Assembly (NCBI RefSeq): GCF_024158025.1
Contig: NZ_JAMZEL010000003.1
Coordinates: 186,001-250,000, forward strand
Reading direction: 5' to 3'
Origin: Runella salmonicolor
GTDB taxonomy: Bacteria; Bacteroidota; Bacteroidia; Cytophagales; Spirosomataceae
Length of the DNA: 64,000 nucleotides
Made by a program: the position numbers and the translations under genes. Below, piece after piece: positions 7,371-15,448 of the stretch. Position 1 is the stretch's first letter. Every line of letters starts with the position of its first letter. The notes beneath the pieces are model-generated. The model had not been told where the DNA came from. It searched no databases and worked only from the letters and a program-made list of their open reading frames with translations.

Positions 7371-9605
7371 TCAACGAGTTGGCGCACTGATTACTTTCAA
7401 ATATCGTCCCATCCAGTAAGGCAACAAAAACGAATCACCTGCGCTCAACTCGCTTTGTCCGTTGGTGCTACGGTCGAGTTTGAAGAGATTTCGATTGTGT
7501 TTTAGTTCTGGACGTTCGTCGGGCGGCAAAACTTGCTTAATGGTTTGACCACGAAAATTAGCAGGAATCGGCTCAATGTCTTTACGGTGGCTGTTTATGA
7601 CCTGCCATTCAATCATATCCAGCGGAAATTCTTTCAAAAACCAGATGGTTTCGGCTTTGTCAAATTCCTGGGCTCCCGTCATGGCGTAGCAGAGGTTCCA
7701 TAAACCATTTTTTTCGGGGCGTTCTAGGTTCCAATGTTCTTTGATGGCGGCGGCGTATTGCTTCTTCAATTCGGGCGTAAAGGCGTAAGGGTACAGACAC
7801 CAGTAAGCCAAAAAATACATTTCGTCGTCGGAGTGGTTCCATTCTTCCGAGAGCTCGGCCGCCAGTTTTCCATCGGCTTCGGTCACTTGGCCGAGTTCTT
7901 TCATGGGGCGGAGCAAGTTTTCCAGATAGCCATGTTTGTTCATCAATTCGTAAGCTTTCTGCTTGTAGATTTCTTTTTTGGTGAAATGATACGCCGTTTG
8001 CAAAAATCCGATGATGTTGGAAGCGTACAACTTTCGGTCGCCTACATTTTTAGGGAAACCGTTGACGTATTCGGGATTCCATTTGCCCCAGAGGGTGGGT
8101 TTTCCGTCAAAATCAATCAGATACCAGTCGTTTTCGATGATATTGGTCATGAGTTGGTCCATCATTGTCACGGCTTTTTGTTTGACTTCACCCTCCATGG
8201 TTTGAGCCAAAAGCGTCAGCGCAAACATCTGTCCGACGGTTTGGTCACTGCTTGTAGTGCCGCGCCAGTCCCATTCGTCATTCGAAGATTTTACCCAACC
8301 GTTGGTCATGCCTCCGTCCCAACGTTCGGGTTTGAATTTGAAGAAACCGCGACGTTCAAACCCCCGCGCAAAATAACCTTTCATGCCCGTAATGCTGAAA
8401 AGACGCTGCATGGCCTCAAAGGATTCGAGGCAATTGTCGAGGGCTTCTTTGTCGCCCGTGACCTTGTAACGAAACAATTGGCTGACTAAATACATAGATG
8501 TCCATAAGTTATCGCTGTCGCGCTGGCCCATTTCGAAGGTGGATAAATCGCCGTGTTTCAGGGTCGAAACGTCGCAATTAAACCCGTACCGTATGTGTCG
8601 TTGACGAACCTGTTTTTCGTATACGAGGGCTTTGTCGTACAGTGTCATGGATTGAAAATGGATTTCACCCAATCCTTTGGTAGTCAGGATATTTACGTTT
8701 TTGTCTTCACCCGCCGAAATATGTACAACGCGATTGTCAGGAATCCATCGTTCACCAAAATAATAATTAAAGCCACCCTCGGGCCGCAGCATAAATGCGC
8801 CCAATGTGGAGCCAAACCAGACTTGCCCATGAACCACGGCTACGGCGGTCAAATCAGTACTGGGAAGTTTTCGCTGAATCTCGCCCAAGGGTTTGAAAGA
8901 ATCAGCTTGAAGCACAAAATAGCCGTTATGGGTTCCGACGTAAATCTTACCGTTAGCGACTTCAAAACAGGTAAAATCTTTTCCCTGAAAAACGGTTTTT
9001 AGTTCTTTGGTCGCCAGTGAATAAGCTTCAATGGATTGATTGTTGAGAATCAAAAAGCGATTGTTGGGCGAATCAAAACGGATGTCTAAGGCTTCTTTGC
9101 CCGAAAGCATTTTTTCATCCAAGACTTTAGCATCCTGAATAATTTTCAAGTTTTTACCATTGGACACCAGAAAGGTGAAATCAGGGCCTGCACAAAAAAG
9201 TCGGGCGTTGGCTGTCTCGTGTTTTGCGTACAAATTTCCCGCCCAAGCGTTGCTAAATACGGCTTTGTCGTCCAAATACACAAACTGGTTTTCATACACA
9301 GTCATATCCACGAGTTTCTTTTCGACCATCGGGAGGTACGAACGGTCGGTGCGGAGCGTGCCTGGATATTGAAATTGTCCGCCGTGGGGCTGTAAAATTC
9401 CCACCGAGGAAAGAATCCGCACTTTGCCGTTTTTATCGGTAAAAACCCTTTGAAGTTTGACAGAACTGTCTTGTAAGTAATGCTTTACGCTGAAATCTTG
9501 CAAAAATGGTCGGTCAGGGTAAGCGGTATTGGCCGTAGTTTGTGCAGACATACTGCTCCAAACTACGGCACTGAGAAACACTAAAAAATACTTTTTAAAG
9601 TTCAT
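7371..9605 (-). CDS. Secreted propeller plus helical-toroid protein, paralogue B
   Basis: A 744-residue protein with a signal peptide (about 1-21, ending MSAQ). Residues about 30-330 are beta-propeller-like, with blades such as VHGQVWFGSTLGAFM that resemble two-component-regulator propeller repeats. From about 345 on it is helical, with repeated W- and Y-rich helices (DNLWTSMYLVSQLFRY; EEWNHSDDEMYFLAYW; GDSFLLPYWMGRYL) that look like an (alpha/alpha) toroid of the kind used by glycosidases and lyases. I do not recognise a named catalytic family. It lies 17 bp downstream of paralogue A and shares its whole architecture, so the pair arose by tandem duplication. A role in extracellular polysaccharide handling is inferred from the neighbours only. 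Confidence 0.7.
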   Translation of the reverse strand: MNFKKYFLVFLSAVVWSSMSAQTTANTAYPDRPFLQDFSVKHYLQDSSVKLQRVFTDKNGKVRILSSVGILQPHGGQFQYPGTLRTDRSYLPMVEKKLVDMTVYENQFVYLDDKAVFSNAWAGNLYAKHETANARLFCAGPDFTFLVSNGKNLKIIQDAKVLDEKMLSGKEALDIRFDSPNNRFLILNNQSIEAYSLATKELKTVFQGKDFTCFEVANGKIYVGTHNGYFVLQADSFKPLGEIQRKLPSTDLTAVAVVHGQVWFGSTLGAFMLRPEGGFNYYFGERWIPDNRVVHISAGEDKNVNILTTKGLGEIHFQSMTLYDKALVYEKQVRQRHIRYGFNCDVSTLKHGDLSTFEMGQRDSDNLWTSMYLVSQLFRYKVTGDKEALDNCLESFEAMQRLFSITGMKGYFARGFERRGFFKFKPERWDGGMTNGWVKSSNDEWDWRGTTSSDQTVGQMFALTLLAQTMEGEVKQKAVTMMDQLMTNIIENDWYLIDFDGKPTLWGKWNPEYVNGFPKNVGDRKLYASNIIGFLQTAYHFTKKEIYKQKAYELMNKHGYLENLLRPMKELGQVTEADGKLAAELSEEWNHSDDEMYFLAYWCLYPYAFTPELKKQYAAAIKEHWNLERPEKNGLWNLCYAMTGAQEFDKAETIWFLKEFPLDMIEWQVINSHRKDIEPIPANFRGQTIKQVLPPDERPELKHNRNLFKLDRSTNGQSELSAGDSFLLPYWMGRYLKVISAPTR

Positions 9606-9622
9606 AAACGGGAAGCGTTAAA

Positions 9623-11833
9623 CTACTTTTGGGTTGCCGTTGTGGGGCCGCTGATGACGCCCAGATACCGCCCTGCCCAATACGGCAGCAGCCATGTATC
9701 GCCCGCGCTTAATTCTGAGCTTCCCCGCCCGTTTCGGTCGAGCATAAAACGGCTGTTGTTATGGCGAATCATGCCTACTTCGTCGGGGGGAAGTACTTCT
9801 TTGGTAAGTTGTTCTATAAAATTCGGCGGCAACATTTCGATGTCTTTGCGGTGGCTGTTTTTGACCGTCCAATCAATCATGTCTAGCGGATATTCTTGCA
9901 AAAACCACACAGATTCTTCCAAATCAAAATCCTGAATGCCCGTAATGGCCGTCAGAATGTTCCAAAGTCCGTCTTTTTCGGGGCGCTCAAACTGCCAATG
10001 ATCCACGATGGCTTTTTTGTAATTGGCCTTGAGCGTGTCGTTGAAGGCGTAGCGATACAGGCCCCAGTAGCCCATGTAATACATTTCATCGTCGGAGTGG
10101 TTCCAATCGCCAGAGAGCATTTTGCTCCAGTCATTGGAATTAGCGGGTGCTTGGCCGATGGTTTTCATGGGGCGCATCAGGTTTTCGTAGTACCCGTGTT
10201 TTTTCATGAGTTCAAACGCCTTGGTTTTGTATTTTTCTTTTTTTGTAAAATGATAGGCGGTTTGTAGCATGGCTACTATATTGGACGAATTCAGTTTACG
10301 GTCGCCAACGTTAATTGGAAACGAATTGACGTAATCTGGATGCCATTTTCCCCACAGCGTAGGCTTGCCGTCCCAGTCCACCAAGTACATATCATTTTTG
10401 ATAATGTGACTCATCAGTGTATCAATCAGCGCAATGGAGCGCGATTTGAGGTCTTTGTCCTCAATCAATTCGGCCATGGCCCCGAAGGCGAAAATGTGCC
10501 CAATGACCTCGTCGCTGCTTGTGGTTGATTTCCAATCCCATTCGGGGTCGGAGCTACGACGCCAGGGTTTGTCTTCGTATTTATAACCAGTACGCTCAAA
10601 CGACCTTGACGGAAAGCCAGGCACGTCGTTGATGGTGTAAAGTCGCTCCATCGCATCCAGCGATTCGCGGCAGTTTTGCAGTGCTTTGGGGTCTTTAGTG
10701 GCCGCGTAGCGGAAAATCTCGCCGCCCAAATACATCGAAGTCCAAAGGCCGTCGTTGTCGGAATCTTGTAATGTGCCCGTGGCCAAATTGCCGTTTTTCA
10801 TCCGAGCCAACGTACCGTTGAAACCGTTGCGGATGTGGCGGGTGCGCACCTGCTTGTCGTAAAATTCAGCTTTTTCCTGCAAGGTCATTTTCGTAAAAAC
10901 GATTTTACCCACGCCTTTGTCGGTCAAGATTAACACCGAATTATCGTCGCCTTTGGCAATGTGGGCCACCTTGTCGGAAGGAATCCAGCGCTCGGAGGCG
11001 TAGTAATTAAACTTGCCGTCGGGCTTGCGCATAAACGCCCCCAAAGTAGAGCCAAACCACAACTGATTGTCAATGACTGCGATACAGGTCAGTTCCGTCC
11101 AAGGGAGTTTTTGCTGAAGGGGCGTGACGACCTTGCCCGTTTTGTCCAATTCGAGGTAGCCGTTTTTGGTGCCGACCACGATTTTTCCTGAAAACAACTC
11201 AAAGCAAGTCAGGTCGTTGGCCGAATAGATTTTTTGCAGCTTTTTGTCTTTTCCCGAAACCGAATAAACGGCGTTTTCGGAAAGCGCGTAAAACAAATCG
11301 CTGCTGGCATCGTATTTTAAATCCAGTACCTTACCGTTGCTGATGCTCTCTTTCCACGACGTTCCTTCTTTGGGAAGGTATTCCAATTGCGAACTGTTGG
11401 AAATCAAAAAGCTGAAGTCCTTGCCGCCCGCCAACAGATAGGCGTCTGACAATGAATGTTTGGTGAAAAGCTTGCCCGCCCATGCGTTGCTCAACACGGC
11501 TTTGTCATCGATCATTACAAACTGGTGTTGGTACAAGCCCAAATTGGCGATTTTCTTATCGGCGATGGGTCGGTACGAAACGTCTTTTTCCAACGTGCCG
11601 GGGTACAAAAATTGCCCCGCGTACAATTGGTACAAGCCTGCTTTGGTGCTGACCTTGATGGCTCCATTAGGGTCGGTATAAACTTTAAGCGGCTCGGTGG
11701 CGTCTTTGAAATAGTATTTGATGCTGTAATCCTGCACAAAAGGAATGTCTTTGTGCACAGGCTGCTTAGGTTTTTGAGCAAACGTCAGGGACGAGCAAAA
11801 TAGCGCGCCCATTAAAAATAGTCCGTACTTCAT
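9623..11833 (-). CDS. Secreted propeller plus helical-toroid protein, paralogue A
   Basis: A 736-residue protein with a signal peptide ending TFAQ (about residue 19). It has the same two-part layout as the downstream gene: an N-terminal propeller with AVIDNQLWFGSTLGAFM, then a helical domain with DGLWTSMYLGGEIFRY, GRPxW-like turns, GDWNHSDDEMYYMGYWGLY and the terminal GDTWLLPYWAGRYLGVISGPT. The two proteins can be aligned end to end. It is first in an operon with tight spacing (17 bp to the next gene). Several tryptophan-rich loops and the conserved HSDDEMY could form a glycan-binding cleft, but catalysis is not demonstrated by any motif I know. Confidence 0.7.
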   Translation of the reverse strand: MKYGLFLMGALFCSSLTFAQKPKQPVHKDIPFVQDYSIKYYFKDATEPLKVYTDPNGAIKVSTKAGLYQLYAGQFLYPGTLEKDVSYRPIADKKIANLGLYQHQFVMIDDKAVLSNAWAGKLFTKHSLSDAYLLAGGKDFSFLISNSSQLEYLPKEGTSWKESISNGKVLDLKYDASSDLFYALSENAVYSVSGKDKKLQKIYSANDLTCFELFSGKIVVGTKNGYLELDKTGKVVTPLQQKLPWTELTCIAVIDNQLWFGSTLGAFMRKPDGKFNYYASERWIPSDKVAHIAKGDDNSVLILTDKGVGKIVFTKMTLQEKAEFYDKQVRTRHIRNGFNGTLARMKNGNLATGTLQDSDNDGLWTSMYLGGEIFRYAATKDPKALQNCRESLDAMERLYTINDVPGFPSRSFERTGYKYEDKPWRRSSDPEWDWKSTTSSDEVIGHIFAFGAMAELIEDKDLKSRSIALIDTLMSHIIKNDMYLVDWDGKPTLWGKWHPDYVNSFPINVGDRKLNSSNIVAMLQTAYHFTKKEKYKTKAFELMKKHGYYENLMRPMKTIGQAPANSNDWSKMLSGDWNHSDDEMYYMGYWGLYRYAFNDTLKANYKKAIVDHWQFERPEKDGLWNILTAITGIQDFDLEESVWFLQEYPLDMIDWTVKNSHRKDIEMLPPNFIEQLTKEVLPPDEVGMIRHNNSRFMLDRNGRGSSELSAGDTWLLPYWAGRYLGVISGPTTATQK

Positions 11834-12053
11834 AAAATGGGAATTGGTGTTGAACTTGTTAGATTGTTTTGGTCAATGGATGGTGTAGATATTGAACGTT
11901 CATAATACGGTGCATCCAGCGGCAAGGGCTATTTGGCAGAAGAAAAAAGCGAAAATCACGTCGCTTTGATGGTATATCCAAACCAAATAAGCAAGGATAA
12001 AAACGCGCCTGAAGGCTTTTGGAAGAAAGTATACACCCAATTTAACTTTAGGC

Positions 12054-12878
12054 ATGAAAAAAATCATTGCGTTGATTGTCCTCGTTGGAGTCTTCAGCTC
12101 ATTCTCCACCGAAAAAATCACGTGGGTGGCCATCGGCGACTCCATCACCTACCTGAACGAACACCAAAACGAAACTGGCAACCGAATTACGAAAGGCTAC
12201 ATGACGCGGGTGGTGGAGAAACTGCCTCACATTGAATACATTAACAAAGGCTATAACGGCTGGACGGCGGCCCGAATCGCGGAGAAAATAGAAACGCTCA
12301 ACCTGACAAAAGCCGATGTGTACACCGTTTTTTTGGGGACAAACGATTGGTGGGGTGGGCGACCGTTGGGTACTTTGGCCGATTATGAAAACAACGCTGG
12401 CTATGAAACGCTCTACGGTTCGTTTCGCATCATTATCGACAAACTTCGTCGCCTGAATCCTGACGCTAAAATCATATTGATGACGCCCATGCAGCGGGTC
12501 GATTTTGTGTACATCGCCAATATGAAAAACAATGCGTACGGTTCGTACAAAGAGAAAAAAGGGCAAATGCTCGGTCAGTTTGCGGAGGCCATCAACGCGA
12601 TTGGGAAGCATGAAAAACTGAAAGTAATTGATTTGTACAACACCAAACGCTTAAGTGTGAAGAAGTTGGTGAAGTACAAACGGCTGAAAGACCCGCAAAC
12701 GGGCGCGTACAAAAACTACGCTTATCCTGATTTTATTGATGTTCCTTTCAACCCCGAAACTGACGAATATCCTTACCCCGTCGAGTCCATTGCTATGACC
12801 TACGACGGCCTGCACCCTTCGGACGCGGGCTATGAGGTGATTACGGAAAAGTTGGTGAAAATTTTGAAGAAGTTGTAG
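12054..12878 (+). CDS. Secreted SGNH/GDSL hydrolase
   Basis: A 274-residue protein with a short signal peptide (about 1-19). The SGNH blocks are present: block I AIGDSITY (Ser about 30), a block II-like glycine in NKGYNGWTAARI, block III FLGTNDWWGG, and block V DGLHPSDAGY with the catalytic Asp and His near the C-terminus. Such enzymes are esterases, often deacetylating polysaccharides or cleaving acyl esters in the periplasm or outside the cell. It is divergent from the propeller-toroid operon and convergent with the sialidase-like gene, in a region full of carbohydrate-active proteins, so a sugar-ester substrate is likely but unproven. Confidence 0.85.
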   Translation: MKKIIALIVLVGVFSSFSTEKITWVAIGDSITYLNEHQNETGNRITKGYMTRVVEKLPHIEYINKGYNGWTAARIAEKIETLNLTKADVYTVFLGTNDWWGGRPLGTLADYENNAGYETLYGSFRIIIDKLRRLNPDAKIILMTPMQRVDFVYIANMKNNAYGSYKEKKGQMLGQFAEAINAIGKHEKLKVIDLYNTKRLSVKKLVKYKRLKDPQTGAYKNYAYPDFIDVPFNPETDEYPYPVESIAMTYDGLHPSDAGYEVITEKLVKILKKL

Positions 12879-12887
12879 GTTTTTATA

Positions 12888-12953
12888 ATCACTAAGGCAC
12901 TAAGAATCACGAAGGGATTTAACTCTTCCTAGTGGTTTAGTGCCTTAGTGGTT
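12888..12953. repeat. Palindromic intergenic repeat / bidirectional terminator (CAC-AG type)
   Basis: The left arm, starting CACTAAGGCACTAAG, pairs with the right arm, ending TTAGTGCCTTAGTGG. The stem is about 25 bp with few mismatches and the loop about 10 nt. It lies between the convergent GDSL and sialidase-like genes. The arms contain tandem CACTAAGG units, as in the elements at 4583 and 14152. Confidence 0.65.
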
Positions 12954-12967
12954 AAAGATAAAGTCGA

Positions 12968-14137
12968 TTACTTCATCTTCTTAGGGTCAACCACTACGTA
13001 TTTAATGGATTTGTTTTTGTTGTCGGCGTGGGCGGAGTAGGTAATGTGCAATAAACCGTCAGGCGTTTGAATCAGGCAGGGGTACGAATAGCCACCTTTG
13101 TCGCGGGCGTGGTCTTCGAGGCGCGTTTTCCACTTCCACGTTTTCCCTTCATCATCAGAGAGATACAGGCTCATGCGGTAGCGGCCGTCGTCGATGTCGT
13201 TGCCCAAAAAAGCCCATTTGCCGTCCTGTAACGTCAATATTTCAACGCTTGCGGTATTGGGAATGTCGGTTTTGAGGGAGGGCGTCCAACTTTCCCCTTT
13301 GTCCGACGATTCGCTGATGTGAACGCGCGTAGGCTCGTCGCCGCTGTCGCGCAGGTACGCCACCAAGTTCCCGTTTTTACGTTTTGCCAACGCGGGTTGA
13401 ATCGGCCCACGGCCTACGAGCGGCAGGCTTGGTTTCCACGTCTTACCAAAATCGTCGGAAATGGCCATGAGCGAAAAATTATACCCGTCGGAGTACAGCG
13501 GCAACACAATACGACCATTTTCCATCAGCATCGGTTTGATACGCGTCATCCACCCGATGCTGCGTTTGGGGGCATCTTTGGCAGCTTCGACGATCATGTT
13601 GTCGTATTTGGGCGCATAACCCGCCCAACCTGCGGTATTTTCGGGCAGTTTCTTGAATTTTTCGGCTACCTCTTTGGCAAAATTGTCGTCGGGTTTGAGC
13701 AAAATATTATCCTGCCAATTCCAAATAGGTGGGCCGCTTTTGGCGTAATCGGTCGAGGTTTTAAAACGCAAAATTGATTGTTCCCATTGGTTGGCCTGTA
13801 CCGCAATCCAGACCAGAAACAGTTTGCCCTGTTGGTTCAAAAACAACACGGGGTTGCAATCGGGCAGGTGGGGCGTGTCGGCCATTTCAAACGGTTCACT
13901 CCAAACGGTTTCGCCTTTTTTCAAACGTGCACCCATGATTTTGACGTCGTCGGCGGTGCGCTCACCGCTTCCATAAAACCACACGGACAGAAAATCGCCA
14001 TTGGGTAAATGAACCAAGCTGCTGCCGTGAACGTGTTTTTCCTGACCTGGAAAAATCAGCGTGGAGCGAACAATGGGGGACTGGGTAAAAGCCGTTTGGA
14101 AAATGAGAAAGAAGACAAACGTAAATAGAGATTTCAT
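12968..14137 (-). CDS. Secreted sialidase-like (BNR/Asp-box) exo-glycosidase
   Basis: A 389-residue protein with a signal peptide ending TAFTQS (about 19). It is a six-bladed sialidase fold with Asp-boxes SDDFGKTW, SSDKGESW and SDDEGKTW, an N-terminal GSSLVHLPNGDFLSVWF strand typical of the arginine-triad entry region, and a C-terminal YSYPCLIQTPDGLLHITYS strand. The family contains sialidases and other exo-acting enzymes (rhamnosidase- or KDN-ase-like), so the substrate is open. It is probably transcribed with the upstream ChbG-like deacetylase, 112 bp away across a palindrome. A distinct sialidase-like gene lies at the right edge of the window. Confidence 0.8.
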   Translation of the reverse strand: MKSLFTFVFFLIFQTAFTQSPIVRSTLIFPGQEKHVHGSSLVHLPNGDFLSVWFYGSGERTADDVKIMGARLKKGETVWSEPFEMADTPHLPDCNPVLFLNQQGKLFLVWIAVQANQWEQSILRFKTSTDYAKSGPPIWNWQDNILLKPDDNFAKEVAEKFKKLPENTAGWAGYAPKYDNMIVEAAKDAPKRSIGWMTRIKPMLMENGRIVLPLYSDGYNFSLMAISDDFGKTWKPSLPLVGRGPIQPALAKRKNGNLVAYLRDSGDEPTRVHISESSDKGESWTPSLKTDIPNTASVEILTLQDGKWAFLGNDIDDGRYRMSLYLSDDEGKTWKWKTRLEDHARDKGGYSYPCLIQTPDGLLHITYSAHADNKNKSIKYVVVDPKKMK

Positions 14138-14151
14138 TGCTTTGTTATTTT

Positions 14152-14246
14152 TTGGGACACAGAGTTACACGGAGTTCGGCACAGAGTTTCTCAGAGTAAA
14201 TTCTTTGTGCAACTCTGTGATAAACTTAGTGTAACTCTGTGTCCAA
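14152..14246. repeat. Long palindromic intergenic repeat (CAC-AG type)
   Basis: A 95-bp element. The left arm TTGGGACACAGAGTTACAC pairs almost perfectly with the right end GTGTAACTCTGTGTCCAA, and an inner CACAGAGTT pairs with AACTCTGTG. The arms are built of repeated ACACAGAGTT-like units. It fills the gap between the deacetylase and the sialidase-like gene, both on the minus strand, so it may attenuate read-through or stabilise mRNA. Confidence 0.65.
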
Positions 14247-14249
14247 TAA

Positions 14250-15305
14250 TTATTTAACTTTCTTCCGGCGTTCCATCACTTCACGCCACGTAGTCAGGAT
14301 GATGCCTTGTGATTGGATGTAGGCTTTCAGGTCGGGATTCATCATCGAGAGCATATCGGCGTAGCGAGAGCCGCCCGAGGCGCTGATGTGCTTGAAGGCG
14401 TCGGTCACGTCGCTGCTGTGGACGATGAACATGGCCAACCCGGGCTGCATGGCGTTGAGGGTTTCGATGAATTTTTGGGCTTTGTATTTGCCCCATTCTT
14501 CAGGAGTTGGGTTGGGTTTTTCAGGCTTCCAATCGCCGCTGATGGTGTGCAAATCATCCAACACAGGCAAGCCCGATTGCCAGATTTTCTGTCCTACGGG
14601 CCCTGTCATTTTGATTAATTCGGGTTCGGGCAATTTCATACCTTCCTGCCATTTGCCTTCAGCTTTCAATTTCTTGATTACAGGATAATTTTGGCATTCA
14701 ATCAGTAACTTATTATTCCCTCCCGGAAACATGACTGGAATGCCGTATTCAACGCCGACTTTGATGTAACGTTCCATGAAAGGGACGTGCGCAAAGAGCG
14801 TCCCCATGTGGGAGTCTAAGTGGGTGGGTTTCAGCCCCATGCGCAATGCTTTTTCCACCTGCGCCCTGATTTCTTTTTCTACGTCGTCGGCCGTGCCGTT
14901 TTTCACGACTTGGGCTACTTCGTGCCACAGATTCCCTTCTTTATCTACCAAACTCGGTACGTTTTGAAAGCCCGCCACGGGTCCCCAACGGTAATCGCGC
15001 CACTCCGATGTCAACGTCAAATGCACCCCCGCATCCAGATTGGGATTGCTTTTTTGAATGTAATTCACAAAACTCGCTGACCATGAACATGGGAACATAA
15101 TGCTGCACGACGTAGCCACGCCCTGCTCTACCGATTTGATGGTTCCTTGGTTGGAAGAATACGACATACCCGGGTCGTCCACGTGGAAGATCACGACTTT
15201 AGCGCCTTTGGGCCAGCCGAGTTTTTCGGCGTAGGTTTGCTGCGCTTGGCTGATGAAGGCCGTTGCCAACAAGAGGAAGAGGGTTTTTAAAGGGTTGGTT
15301 ATCAT
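14250..15305 (-). CDS. ChbG/HpnK (YdjC-like) carbohydrate deacetylase, secreted
   Basis: A 351-residue protein with a signal peptide (about 1-21, ending ISQAQ). It shows the YdjC/ChbG signature: the metal-binding pair in FHVDDPGMS near residue 40, GVHLTLTSEW around 98, and THLDSHMG around 162 supplying histidine ligands. Cytoplasmic ChbG removes acetyl groups from chito-oligosaccharides and HpnK acts in hopanoid synthesis. The signal peptide here points to periplasmic or extracellular deacetylation of glycan fragments. It lies 118 bp downstream of the GH92 gene on the same strand, separated by a nested palindrome. Confidence 0.85.
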   Translation of the reverse strand: MITNPLKTLFLLLATAFISQAQQTYAEKLGWPKGAKVVIFHVDDPGMSYSSNQGTIKSVEQGVATSCSIMFPCSWSASFVNYIQKSNPNLDAGVHLTLTSEWRDYRWGPVAGFQNVPSLVDKEGNLWHEVAQVVKNGTADDVEKEIRAQVEKALRMGLKPTHLDSHMGTLFAHVPFMERYIKVGVEYGIPVMFPGGNNKLLIECQNYPVIKKLKAEGKWQEGMKLPEPELIKMTGPVGQKIWQSGLPVLDDLHTISGDWKPEKPNPTPEEWGKYKAQKFIETLNAMQPGLAMFIVHSSDVTDAFKHISASGGSRYADMLSMMNPDLKAYIQSQGIILTTWREVMERRKKVK

Positions 15306-15338
15306 GGGGTTTGGTTGGTGTTTTTGTTGTGTTTGACG

Positions 15339-15448
15339 GCAGTCGCTCGCGTCCCGCGAGTGATGGCTATTGGTAGGCCTCCGGCCTTATTGAATCAACA
15401 GGCCGGAGGCCTTGTAATAATTGTCACTCGGTAGAACCGAGCGACTGC
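15339..15448. repeat. Nested palindromic repeat overlapping the 3' end of the GH92 gene
   Basis: The outer arms GCAGTCGCTCG (15339-15349) and CGAGCGACTGC (15438-15448) are perfect. Each outer half also folds on itself (CTCGCG/CGCGAG; CTCGG/CCGAG). The inner arms AGGCCTCCGGCCT (15375-15387) and AGGCCGGAGGCCT (15400-15412) are perfect over 13 bp. The right part encodes the final codons and the TGA stop of the GH92 gene. The compound structure looks like a small non-autonomous mobile palindrome. Confidence 0.65.

Noticed and set aside
7734..8489. 251-codon frame on the plus strand
   Set aside because: Antisense to the helical domain of the 7371-9605 gene; composition is that of a reverse-strand shadow and there is no domain.
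11933..12235. Open frame starting with TTG upstream of the GDSL gene, first part looking protein-like
   Set aside because: It has no ATG, overlaps the first 180 bp of the well-supported GDSL gene in another frame, and shows no family resemblance.
15339..15448. Possible tRNA-like or structured RNA gene
   Set aside because: The folds are plain nested palindromes without any conserved tRNA or riboswitch sequence; a mobile palindrome explains them better.
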